Below, piece by piece: positions 7,648-16,831 of a DNA stretch of 36,963 nucleotides. Origin of the DNA: Pseudomonadota bacterium. Its GTDB lineage: Bacteria > Myxococcota_A > Bradymonadia > Bradymonadales > GCA-2716585. Position 1 is the stretch's first letter, and every line of letters begins with the position of its first letter. Both the position numbers and the translations under genes were made by a program. The stretch lies in NCBI GenBank assembly GCA_005804885.1, contig SYOX01000245.1, positions 1-36,963 on the forward strand, given 5' to 3'. The notes below the pieces were generated by a model. The model worked only from the letters and a program-made list of their open reading frames with translations. It did not search any database and was not told the origin of the DNA.

Positions 7648-10454
7648 CGGGCTTGACGCTGCAAGATCCGGCGGCGCTCTGGCTGCTGCTCCTGCTGCCC
7701 CTGGTGTGGTGGGGGGCACTGCGGCTGGGTGTGCTTGAGCGGCCCCAGGGGCGCTCGGCGGCGGCGTGGCGGTCGCTGGTGGTGGTGGCGCTGGTGCTGG
7801 CGCTGGCGGGGCTGTCGCTCTTGAGGCGGCACGACGAGCTGGCGGTGATCTTCGTCGTGGACGCGTCGCGATCGATCGACGGCGACGGGGAGGGGTCGAC
7901 GGGGGGTTCGAGGCGGGCGCGGGCCTTCGTGGCCGAGGCGCTGGCGGCGCGGCCGGAGGCGGACATGTCGGGGGTGGTGGTCTTCGGCGGGGCGCCGGAG
8001 ATCGAGTCCATCGTGAGGGCCGGCGGCGAGGGGCCGCTGTGGGCGTCGCGGCCGCCTGCGGGGGGGACGGACGTGGAGGCTGCGCTGAGGCTGGCGCTGG
8101 CGTCCTTTCCGCCGGACACCCACCGCCGGATCGTGCTCTTGAGCGACGGGATCGAGACGCACGGGCGAGCGCGTCAGCAGGCGGTGGTGGCGCGCGAGCT
8201 GGGGGTGCCGATCGACGTGGTGGCGCTGCCCTCGATGCACACGGGGCCTGACGTGATCGTCGAGGCGCTGGTGGCGCCGCCGAAGGTCGAGGCCTCGCAG
8301 CCCTTCGATCTGCGGCTCCAGGTGCGCTCGCCGGCGGCGATGGATGCCACGCTGCGGCTCTACCAGGGCGATGAGCTCACCGGCGAGGTGCGGGTGAAGC
8401 TGGGGCAGGGGCTGGACGTGCTGACGGTGCCGCAGGTGCTCAAGGAGGGCGGGCTGCACCGCTTCCGGGCGGTGATCGAGGCCGACGGCGACGCGGAGCC
8501 GCGCAACAACGAGGCGCGCGCGGCCGTCGAGGTGGCCGGGCTGCCTCGCGTGCTGCTGCTGGAGGGCTACAAGGGCGGCTCGGGGCACCTGGCGGCGGCC
8601 TTGCGGGAGTCGGGCTTCGCGCTGACGGAGGGAGGGCCGGAGGGGCTGCCGGATACGCTGGAGGACATGGCGGCCTTCGACGCGATCATCCTGAGCGACG
8701 TGTCGGGGACGGATATGTCCCGCGAGCAGATGGTGTCGCTGGAGCGCTACGTGGCCGATCTGGGGCAAGGGCTGATCATGATCGGGGGGGATCGCTCCTT
8801 CGGGCTGGGTGGCTATTACAAGACGCCCGTGGAGCGGGCGCTGCCGGTGTCGATGACGCGGCAGGCGCAGGTGCAGATGCCCTCGCAGGGGATCGCGATG
8901 GCCATCGACCGCTCGGGGTCGATGGCGGGCTTCGGCGAGGTCAGCAAGATGGAGCTGGCCAAGGAGGCCGGCGTGGCGGTCGTGGAGCTGATGAAGCCGG
9001 GCGACGAGCTGGGGGTGCTGGGCTTTGACGGCATGGCCTCCTGGGTGGTGCCCTACGAGGTGCTGACGGACAAGGACGAGGCGATCCGGCGCATCGGCAC
9101 GCTGCGGGCCGGGGGCGGCACGGACATCTACAACGCGCTGCGGGCCGCGCACGAGGGGATCCGCGGCGGCAGGTCCTCGATCAAGCACGTGATCCTGCTC
9201 TCGGACGGGATCTCGGAGGTCTCGGACCTGCCGGCCAAGGTGGCCGAGATGCGCCAGGACAAGATCACGCTGACGACGGTGTCGATAGGCGGCGACAGCG
9301 ACCGCTACACGATGGAGAAGCTCGCCGCGCTCGGCGGCGGGCGCTACTACGAGACGGAGTCGCCCGACGCGATCCCGCAGATCTTCACCCGCGAGACGAT
9401 GCTGTCGAGCCGCAGCTTCCTCATCGAGCAGCCCTTTGTCCCGGAGGCCGTCGAGGACTCCGAGGTCTTGCGCGGGATCGAGGGGCTGCCGCAGCTCGAC
9501 GGCTACGTGGCCACCACCCTCAAGCCGCGCGCCACGCTGGCGCTCCAGGCCCCCGAGGGCGAGCCGCTGCTGGCGCACTGGCGCCTGGGGCTGGGCCGCT
9601 CGCTGGCCTTCACCAGCGACGCCAAGGGCCGCTGGGCGAGCGCCTGGATCACCGAGCCCTCGGTCTTTGGCCCCTTCTGGAGCCAGGCCGTGCGCTGGGT
9701 GACCCAGACCGGGGCCAGCGACGCGCTGGCGCTCTCGGCGACGCTGCGCGGCGGGGGCCTCCAGCTCACGGTCGACGCGCTGGCCGAGGGCGCGTGGCGC
9801 GAGGGCGCCGAGACGCAGGCCACGATCCTGCACCCCGGCGGCCGCCGCGAGGTCGTGCCGCTTCGCCAGATCGCGCCCGGGCGCTACAGCGCCGAGGTGG
9901 AGGCCTCGGACGAGGGGACGTGGTTCGTCGCCGTCCAGCAGCTCGTCGAGGGCAAGGAGGTCGGCCGCGCCGTCCGCGAGCTGCACCGGAGCTGGTCGCC
10001 CGAGTTCGCCCCGGCCCACACCGGCCTCCCGCTGCTCCAGGAGCTGGCCTCCAACACCGGCGGCCGCCTGGACCCGGCCCCGGCCGCCGTCTGGGCGCAC
10101 CCCGACACCCCGCTGACGACGCCCCGGCCGCTGGCCCCCTGGCTGATCGCCGCGCTGGCGCTCCTGTGGCTCGTCGACGTCGCCTGGAGGCGCCTGGAGG
10201 GCTTCAAGCGCACCTCCGCCTCCGCCCCCGTCCCCCGCCCCTCCATCACCGACGCCCTCGCCCTCCCGCGCGCCTCCTCGCCTGGGCCTCCCGCCCTCCC
10301 ACCCCGCGCCGCGATCTCCGCCGACGAGGGGTCCGACGAGGGCAAGGGCGAGGGCAAGAGCGAAGGTGGGGGCGAGGGCTCGGCTCCGCCCGCCGCGCCG
10401 CCCCAGTTCACCAGCCGGCTGCTGGAGGCCAAGAAGCGCTCGCGAAAGGGGTGA
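7644..10454 (+). CDS. Membrane protein with two vWA domains around an amidotransferase-like domain
   Basis: The start is GTG at 7644, overlapping the previous stop as GTGA and preceded by a gtgggggg ribosome-binding region. This gives 936 residues. Two N-terminal helices (about 10-26 and 38-56) lead to a first vWA-like domain (VIFVVDASRSIDG, about 70-230). An amidotransferase-like Rossmann domain follows (RVLLLEGYKGGSG to LIMIGGDRSFGLGGYY, about 300-395) with no obvious catalytic Cys/His. A second, canonical vWA domain (AMAIDRSGSM, about 415-570) and a beta-rich region come next. The last helix is at about 829-848, with a Pro/Ala-rich cytoplasmic tail. This architecture is common in Planctomycetes and delta-type bacteria and lies in MoxR/DUF58/Bat clusters. 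Codon third positions change from G-rich to C-rich after about 9450. Confidence 0.9.
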   Translation: MTGLTLQDPAALWLLLLLPLVWWGALRLGVLERPQGRSAAAWRSLVVVALVLALAGLSLLRRHDELAVIFVVDASRSIDGDGEGSTGGSRRARAFVAEALAARPEADMSGVVVFGGAPEIESIVRAGGEGPLWASRPPAGGTDVEAALRLALASFPPDTHRRIVLLSDGIETHGRARQQAVVARELGVPIDVVALPSMHTGPDVIVEALVAPPKVEASQPFDLRLQVRSPAAMDATLRLYQGDELTGEVRVKLGQGLDVLTVPQVLKEGGLHRFRAVIEADGDAEPRNNEARAAVEVAGLPRVLLLEGYKGGSGHLAAALRESGFALTEGGPEGLPDTLEDMAAFDAIILSDVSGTDMSREQMVSLERYVADLGQGLIMIGGDRSFGLGGYYKTPVERALPVSMTRQAQVQMPSQGIAMAIDRSGSMAGFGEVSKMELAKEAGVAVVELMKPGDELGVLGFDGMASWVVPYEVLTDKDEAIRRIGTLRAGGGTDIYNALRAAHEGIRGGRSSIKHVILLSDGISEVSDLPAKVAEMRQDKITLTTVSIGGDSDRYTMEKLAALGGGRYYETESPDAIPQIFTRETMLSSRSFLIEQPFVPEAVEDSEVLRGIEGLPQLDGYVATTLKPRATLALQAPEGEPLLAHWRLGLGRSLAFTSDAKGRWASAWITEPSVFGPFWSQAVRWVTQTGASDALALSATLRGGGLQLTVDALAEGAWREGAETQATILHPGGRREVVPLRQIAPGRYSAEVEASDEGTWFVAVQQLVEGKEVGRAVRELHRSWSPEFAPAHTGLPLLQELASNTGGRLDPAPAAVWAHPDTPLTTPRPLAPWLIAALALLWLVDVAWRRLEGFKRTSASAPVPRPSITDALALPRASSPGPPALPPRAAISADEGSDEGKGEGKSEGGGEGSAPPAAPPQFTSRLLEAKKRSRKG

Positions 10455-10456
10455 TC

Positions 10457-10601
10457 GCACACTCCACCCCCTGTCCCCCTCCTCGCTGCGCAAGGAGGGG
10501 GAACGCTTGTATTACGGGCAAGGGTGGATCGCACTCCACCCCCTGTCCCCCTCCTCGCTGCGCAAGGAGGGGGAACGCTTGTATTACGGGCAAGGTGGAT
10601 C
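10457..10601 (+). repeat. Two tandem copies of a palindromic intergenic repeat
   Basis: Copies at 10457-10530 and 10531-10601 are almost identical, about 72 bp each. Each holds a perfect 9-bp GC hairpin (ccccctcct / aggaggggg, loop of 9) and ends with cgcttgtattacgggcaagg and tggatc. They begin three bases after the stop of the double-vWA gene, so the first hairpin could also end transcription or protect the mRNA 3' end. They are REP-like in size and structure. No coding function is seen. Confidence 0.85.
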
Positions 10602-10752
10602 GGGGGGGCTCGTTGGGTGGGCACGACGATTCGGGGGGCGGGCCGCAGGAGCCTACGCCGGGATCACTGGCCGCCTGGGGCGGGTGGCGATGTCGGCGGG
10701 GCGGGACTCGATCCACCCGAAGCCGTCATACGAGCGTCCCCGAACCATCCAG

Positions 10753-10815
10753 CCCGTAATACGAGCGTCCCCCCTCCTCGTGGAACGAGGAGGGGGACAG
10801 GGGGTGGAGTGCCGA
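10753..10815 (-). repeat. Inverted third copy of the palindromic repeat
   Basis: This is the reverse complement of the 10457-10601 unit with several substitutions. Its hairpin is longer than in the other copies (ccccctcctcgt / acgaggaggggg, 12 bp, loop of 3). A motif gatccacccgaagccg occurs on both sides (about 10710 and 10814). The rest of the 644-bp gap (10602-10752 and 10816-11030) shows no gene that I can support. Confidence 0.8.
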
Positions 10816-11032
10816 TCCACCCGAAGCCGCAATTGGATCATTGCGGATCTCGGTGCCCCTGCACCCCGCTCCATGTCCGCTGCCAAGGGCCCTGCGCCCG
10901 CTCTTCGCTGGAAAAGACTATGGATTACGGGTGTTTATGGTGATGGTCCGGGTGGGTCGTTGACGAGGAGGCCGCTGCTGGGTTCGACGCGAGGGTCGGC
11001 GGCGGGCGCGGTGCGCCCCTCGCTGCTCAATT

Positions 11033-11062
11033 CTTGGGCGCGGGGCGCCTTCGTGGGATAAT
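11033..11062 (+). promoter_or_regulatory. Possible promoter for the 47-residue-repeat protein gene
   Basis: A gataat hexamer at 11057-11062 resembles a -10 box. A weak cttggg at 11033-11038 lies 18 bp upstream. The ATG follows 36 bp downstream. This is a guess from consensus similarity only. Confidence 0.25.
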
Positions 11063-11098
11063 CGCGAGGGAGAGATTTTTGACGCCGAGCGTGCCTGG

Positions 11099-14000
11099 AT
11101 GAAGTGCCCGACCTGCCAACAGGAGATGGAGCTGCTCGATCCTTTCGGGGACGGCGAGCAGTACCACGTCTGCCGCGCCCACAAGCCGCCGCTGATGATC
11201 CCGGTGCGGCGCGAGGCGGCCCCGCGCGCGGAGCCCCTGGCGACGCCGGCGTTGGCGACGCGGGAGATGCCGCGGATCGACGGGGCGCTGGTGCGCGAGA
11301 CCTTCCCGACGCCGATCGTGGTGGCCTACGGGCGGGTCCACGACGAGGGGCTGGGGGGGTTGGAGCGGCTGCGGGCGGTGGCGTTGACGCACCTGCTCTT
11401 GATCCAGATCTCGGCCCTGGTGCTGTGGCGCGACTTCATCGCCGGTCGAGGCCGCGACAGGGCCGTCGAGGTGGCCGTTGAGCGGCTCTCGGCGCCCTCG
11501 CCGGATCGCTGGTACGAGGTCCTCCAGGCGCTGTCCAGGGTCCAGGTGCCTGAAGGCGAGGGGGGCAGGGCGGCCTTCAGCCAGGGGTTGATGGAGGCGG
11601 CGCGGGTGCTGGACCATGGCCGCCACGGCGGCCAGCCGATCCAGCAGGCCTTGCGGGCCTTCCGGCACCGGCTGGAGCAGCAGGGTCCGTCGTGGACGGA
11701 GCAGGCGCAGGCGGGGATGCTGGGTCGGATCACGCCGGTGCTCGACGCGGCGCTGGGGCTGATGGCGCCGCTGCGCGAGGTGGTGCTGCTGCGGGATCTC
11801 GGCGAGGGGCGGATCTTGAGGCTGGTGGGGCCGTCGGAGCGGCTGGCGCCGGAGGCGACCCAGGACGATCGGCTGCTCAAGGCGCTGGGGCGCTCGCCGG
11901 TGCTGGCGCTCAACCGCACCCGCGTGCTCTCGCTGCACCCGCTGATGGTCGCGCCCGAGTCCACCAGCCTGGGCGAGCGCGACGAGGTGATGCTCTACAA
12001 CGGGCACAGCGACGCGCAGGTCAGCTACCTGGGGGTCTTCGGTCGGGCGACGCGGGCGGACACGATCAGGGCGCTGTCGAAGCTGATCGACGCCGCGCCC
12101 GTCACGGGCGGGCTGTCGGCCCAGGCCAGGGCGCGCGAAGCTACGGCGCAAGTGCTGGAGGGCCTGACGGGGGCGCGTTACCTGCCCTCGATCTACCTGG
12201 AGCGGCCCTCGCTCGACGGCGCGGTGGACGCCTTCGTGGACGCGCGCGCCGAGAGCGTCTGTCTGGTCGTGGGCGAGCCGGGCAGCGGCCGTCGGTCGCT
12301 GCTCTGCAGGCAGGCGCGGCGCGCGCTGGAGGCCAAGGGCGACGCGGTGGCGCTGCTGGCGGGCCAGCGGGGGTCGGTCGAGGCGCGTCTGCGCGAGCTG
12401 CTCGGCGCGGGGCCGCAGGAGGCGCTGGTCGACGCGCTGGCGCGCTGGCGGGAGACGACGGGCGTGGGGTTGACGGTGCTGACCGACGCGCCGATGGGCG
12501 CAGGCGGGCTCAAGGCGCTGGACGACCTGGCGCTGGCGGCCCACCAGGCCAACGGGGCCGGGAAGGGGCCGCGGTGGCTGAGGATCGTGGTGACGGCGGA
12601 CGCGCGGGAGGTCAAGGCGGCGATCAGCGCGTGGTCCAGGCACCACGCCACACCCTTCTTCGCGCACGCCTTCGCCTTCGCGCACTTCACCGCAGAGCAG
12701 GGCGACGTGCCCTTTCTGACGATCGGCCCTTTTTCAGACGAGCAGTCGGCGAAGGTCTACGCGTGGGCGTCGCACGTGGTGCCGCAGGGCTGCCCGGCGC
12801 CCTGGAACCAGCTCTCGGCGCAGACGCGGCGGGCGCTGCGCAAGCCGCACCTGATCTACCTGCACCACCTGGCCTTCGGGGGGGTGTCCCGGCCCGATCC
12901 CGTGGACGAGGACGGGCTGTGGCAGGCGTGGTTCGAGCGGCTCTTCGAGGGGCGCCGGGGCGGCAATGCGCTCGGGGAGGTGGCCCTCTGGCTGGTCGAG
13001 CGGTGCATGAAGGAGGGCGAGGGGGGCTTGAGCCTGTCGCGGTCGCGGCTCTTCGAGGCGAGGGCGCGCTGGATGGAGCGGCTGGGCGGGGCGCCGGACA
13101 GAATGGCGTCGAGCCTGGATCCGGTCGAGCGGCTGGAGGGCGCCGGGCTGGTGTGCGGCGACGGTCGCGGGGTGTGGGGCTGGGTGTGGGAGCCGCTGTC
13201 GACGCGGCTGATCCTGGAGGTCCTGCTGGAGCGCACCGAATGGCTCGGGGAGGAGACGCTGGATCGGTGGCTGGCGCTGCCGGCCTCCGAGTCGCTCGAC
13301 GAGGCGCTGGCGATGGCCTGTCAGCGCCTCCAGCGCAGGGTGGGCGAGGGCGCGCTGGTGTCGCTGGCGCGCCGGGGGGACGCGCGCGCGATGTCGTTGC
13401 TGATCAGGGCGCTGTCGGACGCAGCTCCTGAGGACGGCGCCCCCGACGGGGCCTTCCGGGCGACGCTGGAGGGCTTGACCCAGGCCGCCGACAAGCCCTC
13501 GGCGATGGGCGCCTGGAAGGACGCGCTCCTGTGGGGGGTCGCGCCCTTGCTGTCCGGGTCCTCGGGCGCGCGTCGGCATGTGCTGGAGGTGGCCACCGGG
13601 CTGCTGGAGCGGCTGGCGGTGCTTCAGCCCGAGGAGGCCAGCCACCTGCGCGATCTGGCGCGGGCCTACCAGCAGCTCGGGGAGCTGGATTACGCCCAGG
13701 ATCCCGATCGCGCCACGCGCTGGTTTGAACGCGGCGAGGACATGGCCCGGCGGCTGTCGGTGATGAAGATCGCCGCGTCGCCCAACGACAGCTCCGTCCG
13801 GCGCAGCTACCTGCTGGATCTGTCGGCCTCGTACAAGGGCATGGCGCCGATGGTGCGCCAGTTCCTCGGCGCGCTCGACGACCCCCACCGCGCCAGCATG
13901 CGCCTGCTGACGGGCACCTATCAGCAGATGGGGGACAAGCTCTCGAAGATGGACGCGGAGAAGGCGCGCGGGTGGTTCGACAAGGGGCGGGTGATGGCCG

Positions 14001-15841
14001 AGCACCTCCTGGAGCTTGAGCCGGACAACCTCAACCACCTGGTCGATCTGGGGAAGTCCTACCAGCGGCTCTCCGAGCTGGACGCGCGCCACGACCCCGC
14101 CCAGGCGCGGGTCTGGCTTCAGAAGCATATGGAGACGCTGCGGCGCTTGATCGATGCCGACCCCGCCGCGATCGAACACCAACGGTCGCTGGCCAGCGTC
14201 CACAACCGCATCGGGGAGATGGAGGAGGCCTCGGATCTCAAGGCCGCCCGACGGTGGTACGAGAAGGCCCTGGAGCTGCGAAAGGCGCTGTCGGAGGCCC
14301 ACCCGCAGGACGCGGGGCTGATGGCCGAGCTGTCGAGCTCCTGCCACCGGATGGGGCGCCTGGAGAGCCAGCTCGACCCCGACAAGGCGCGCGGGTGGTT
14401 CGAGCGGGATCTGTCGCTCTGCGCCCGGCTGGTGTCGCTGGCGCCCGACGACCTCGACCGCCAGCGGAACCTGGCCGTGGTCTACTTCCGCCTCGGGGAG
14501 CTGGACGCCGGTCGGACGCCGATCCGGGCGCGCAGCTACCTGGAGAAGGACGTGGCCATCTCCGAGAAGCTCTCGCTGGCTCGCCCCGAGGACGGGCGCA
14601 TCCTGGAGGGGCTGCTGGCCTCCTACGCGCTGCTGGTGACCCTGGATGAGCCGGGCAACCCGCCGCGCGCGCACGCCTGGGCGCTCAAGCGCCTCGACGC
14701 GGCGCGGCGCCTCAAGGAGCTCAACCCGACCGACGCGCCCACCATCCAGCGCCTGGCCGAAGCCTACGGGCAGCTCGGCGAGCTGGACATGGAGCGCCAC
14801 CCGGCCAGAGCGGCCGAGTGGTTTGAGCTGCTGCGGGCCACCCTCGATCAGCTCTGCGCCCGACGCCCCGAGGATCCCGCGCTGTGGCGGCAGCTGACGC
14901 GCTGCTATCAGCGCCTCGGGGCGCTCTCCCAGGCGCAGGACCCCGATTCGGCGAGGCGCTGGCTGATCGAAGGCATCAAGGCCAACGAGCGCCTCATGGC
15001 GCTGGTCCCCCAGGACACGCAGCACCTGCTGGATACGGCGGCGCTCTACGCCGCCATGGCGACCGTCGAGGCCGGCACGTCGGCCCAGGAGAGCGCGTGG
15101 CTGGGCAAGGCCCTGGCGCTGCTGGACCGCCGCCTGGAGCGCGCCCCCGGCGATCCCATGGCGATGGCGCCGATCGTCCAGCTCTGCGACCGCCTCGCGG
15201 AGATCGACGGCCGCGTCAACCCCAAGCGGGCCGACACCTGGCGGCTGCGCAGCGCCCTGACCCGCGCCGCGCTCGTGCCCATCAACCCCGACCGGGAGAC
15301 CTTCGAGGGCAGCGTGCAGGCGATGATGGCCGCGTCGGGCCTCAACGACGATCTCCAGGAGGTCTCACGGCGCTGGCTTGAGGCCAGCATCGACGGCCTG
15401 GAGCAGATCATCGCCGTCGACCCCAAGAACGCCGATCACCAGCGCAACCTGGCCGTCTGCCGCGTCCTGCTCGGCGATCTGGAGATGCCCAAGAACCCCG
15501 ACCTGGCCGTGCGCCTCTACACCAAGGGCCTCGCGCGCGTCGAGCGACAGGCCGCCCTGGAGCCGCTCAACGTCGTCTACCTCCACGATCTGGCCCAGAT
15601 CTACATGCGCCTGACCCGCTACGAGCGCGCCCACCGCCCCAGCAAGGCCCGCGACTGGAACGAACACCAGGTCAGCGCCCTGGAGCGCCTGCTCGCCCTG
15701 GAGCCCGACCGCCCCCGCACCCTCAAGGCCATGGCGCAAGCCTGCGAGGACATGGGCGAGATGCTCTCCCAGACCCACCCCTCCAAGGCGACCCCGTGGT
15801 TCGCCCGCGCCCAGACCCTGCGCGAGCGCCTCGGGACCTGA
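11099..15841 (+). CDS. Giant zinc-knuckle, degenerate P-loop and 47-residue-repeat protein
   Basis: The protein has 1580 residues with no signal peptide. It begins with a C3-x2-C6 ... C25-x2-H28 zinc-binding knuckle. A domain of about 300 residues that I do not recognise follows. Residues 392-400 read GEPGSGRRS, like a STAND/AAA Walker A, but Arg replaces the Lys and the following Ser/Thr, so ATP binding may be lost. LTVLTDAP near 460 could be a Walker B remnant. From about residue 858 to the end are about 15 helical repeats with a strict 47-residue period (pattern YxxLGELDxxxxPxxAxxW, then a second helix and LxPxD). They are TPR-like but longer than the usual 34. The layout suggests a signalling or scaffolding protein of NLR-like shape without an obvious effector. 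The 5' half uses G-ending codons and the 3' half C-ending codons. Confidence 0.85.
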   Translation: MKCPTCQQEMELLDPFGDGEQYHVCRAHKPPLMIPVRREAAPRAEPLATPALATREMPRIDGALVRETFPTPIVVAYGRVHDEGLGGLERLRAVALTHLLLIQISALVLWRDFIAGRGRDRAVEVAVERLSAPSPDRWYEVLQALSRVQVPEGEGGRAAFSQGLMEAARVLDHGRHGGQPIQQALRAFRHRLEQQGPSWTEQAQAGMLGRITPVLDAALGLMAPLREVVLLRDLGEGRILRLVGPSERLAPEATQDDRLLKALGRSPVLALNRTRVLSLHPLMVAPESTSLGERDEVMLYNGHSDAQVSYLGVFGRATRADTIRALSKLIDAAPVTGGLSAQARAREATAQVLEGLTGARYLPSIYLERPSLDGAVDAFVDARAESVCLVVGEPGSGRRSLLCRQARRALEAKGDAVALLAGQRGSVEARLRELLGAGPQEALVDALARWRETTGVGLTVLTDAPMGAGGLKALDDLALAAHQANGAGKGPRWLRIVVTADAREVKAAISAWSRHHATPFFAHAFAFAHFTAEQGDVPFLTIGPFSDEQSAKVYAWASHVVPQGCPAPWNQLSAQTRRALRKPHLIYLHHLAFGGVSRPDPVDEDGLWQAWFERLFEGRRGGNALGEVALWLVERCMKEGEGGLSLSRSRLFEARARWMERLGGAPDRMASSLDPVERLEGAGLVCGDGRGVWGWVWEPLSTRLILEVLLERTEWLGEETLDRWLALPASESLDEALAMACQRLQRRVGEGALVSLARRGDARAMSLLIRALSDAAPEDGAPDGAFRATLEGLTQAADKPSAMGAWKDALLWGVAPLLSGSSGARRHVLEVATGLLERLAVLQPEEASHLRDLARAYQQLGELDYAQDPDRATRWFERGEDMARRLSVMKIAASPNDSSVRRSYLLDLSASYKGMAPMVRQFLGALDDPHRASMRLLTGTYQQMGDKLSKMDAEKARGWFDKGRVMAEHLLELEPDNLNHLVDLGKSYQRLSELDARHDPAQARVWLQKHMETLRRLIDADPAAIEHQRSLASVHNRIGEMEEASDLKAARRWYEKALELRKALSEAHPQDAGLMAELSSSCHRMGRLESQLDPDKARGWFERDLSLCARLVSLAPDDLDRQRNLAVVYFRLGELDAGRTPIRARSYLEKDVAISEKLSLARPEDGRILEGLLASYALLVTLDEPGNPPRAHAWALKRLDAARRLKELNPTDAPTIQRLAEAYGQLGELDMERHPARAAEWFELLRATLDQLCARRPEDPALWRQLTRCYQRLGALSQAQDPDSARRWLIEGIKANERLMALVPQDTQHLLDTAALYAAMATVEAGTSAQESAWLGKALALLDRRLERAPGDPMAMAPIVQLCDRLAEIDGRVNPKRADTWRLRSALTRAALVPINPDRETFEGSVQAMMAASGLNDDLQEVSRRWLEASIDGLEQIIAVDPKNADHQRNLAVCRVLLGDLEMPKNPDLAVRLYTKGLARVERQAALEPLNVVYLHDLAQIYMRLTRYERAHRPSKARDWNEHQVSALERLLALEPDRPRTLKAMAQACEDMGEMLSQTHPSKATPWFARAQTLRERLGT

Positions 15842-15854
15842 TCGACCCGCTCCC

Positions 15855-15890
15855 GCCCGCGCCCATGGCCCCCGCGCGGGCTTGTCTCTG
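15855..15890 (+). terminator. Probable intrinsic terminator after the 47-residue-repeat gene
   Basis: Perfect 8-bp arms gcccgcgc (15855-15862) and gcgcgggc (15874-15881) enclose an 11-base loop and are followed by ttgtct. The hairpin begins 14 bp after the stop codon. Confidence 0.6.
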
Positions 15891-15985
15891 CCCCTGAATC
15901 CATGTATGACGCTCCGGTCGACCTCGCCCTGGTGGCCGCCGCCGCGCCGCAGGCCGGCCTCCTCAAACTCCCCCGAGCGCGCCCC

Positions 15986-16828
15986 ATGACCATGATCACC
16001 AAGGCTGTCCTGGACCTGATGCAATGCGCCGCCTGCGCCCACCCCGAGCTGGGCATCGGCACCCGCCGCGAGCCCGAGCTGGTCTGCCAGGGCTGCGGCG
16101 AGCGCTACCCCTTCGTCGACGGGATCGTCGACATGGTCCCCCGCAGCGCCGTCCACAAATACCGCTACTACCGCACCGACACCCTCCTCAACCTCATCGC
16201 CCCCCTCTACGACCTCGCCTCGCCCATCGTCAGCCTCCTGATCTGGAAGTGCCCGCCGCTGCGCTACGTCGACATGGCCCACCGCGCCGTCGGCCGCAGC
16301 ATCGGCGGCGCCTACGTCGAGTGCCCCATCGGCACCGGGCTCGTCCTGGGCCACATCCGCGCCGAGCACGTCGCCGGCCCCCTCATCGGCATCGACTCCT
16401 CCTGGAAGATGCTCCAGAAGGCCCGCAAGCGCTTCGAAGCCCTCGGCATGCTCGACCGCGTCACCCTGATGCGCGGCGACCCCGAACACCTCCCCATCCG
16501 CAGCGGCGCCATCCGCTCGCTCCAGTCCGTCAACGGCCTGCACACCTTCCACGAGCGCAAGCTCGTCCTCAAGGAGTTCGACAGGCTCATGGAGCCCGGC
16601 GGCTTCATCTCCGGCAGCGCCCTGATCCGCGGCCACGGCGCCGTGGCCGACATGATCCTCAACCAGTACGAGCGCTACGGCGTCTTCCCCATGCTGCGCA
16701 GCCGCGCCTTCATCCTCACCGAGCTCCGCGAGATGCTGGCCTACCCCCGCCTCCAGCACGAGACCTACGGCGCCGTCCTCTTCTTCTCCACCCACAAGCC
16801 CGACTCGACACCCCAAACGCCCGGCTGA
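15986..16828 (+). CDS. SAM-dependent methyltransferase with N-terminal zinc ribbon
   Basis: The protein has 280 residues from the chosen ATG. A Trm112-like ribbon (CAAC ... CQGCGERYPFVDGIVDMVP) opens the protein. It is followed by a class I methyltransferase: motif I YVECPIGTGLVLG, then IGIDSSWKMLQKARKRF, a LMRGDPEHLPIRSGAI motif and a VLKEFDRLMEPGGF post-motif. This order is typical of UbiE/MenG-like enzymes with a ribbon; the substrate cannot be told from sequence. The frame is open back to an ATG at 15902, but those extra 28 residues are unlike the family and neither start has a strong ribosome-binding site. Codons end almost entirely in C. Confidence 0.85.
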   Translation: MTMITKAVLDLMQCAACAHPELGIGTRREPELVCQGCGERYPFVDGIVDMVPRSAVHKYRYYRTDTLLNLIAPLYDLASPIVSLLIWKCPPLRYVDMAHRAVGRSIGGAYVECPIGTGLVLGHIRAEHVAGPLIGIDSSWKMLQKARKRFEALGMLDRVTLMRGDPEHLPIRSGAIRSLQSVNGLHTFHERKLVLKEFDRLMEPGGFISGSALIRGHGAVADMILNQYERYGVFPMLRSRAFILTELREMLAYPRLQHETYGAVLFFSTHKPDSTPQTPG

Positions 16829-16831
16829 TAC

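Noticed and set aside
7200..10493. Very long minus-strand open frame opposite the vWA genes
   Set aside because: Low-complexity translation without motifs; the + strand genes have clear domains, starts and couplings.
10457..10815. CRISPR-like array
   Set aside because: Only three units, no regular spacers, one inverted, and no cas gene; the units are palindromic intergenic repeats.
12734..15025. Long minus-strand open frame opposite the 47-residue-repeat gene
   Set aside because: It reflects the periodic composition of the repeats on the other strand and has no recognisable domain or start.
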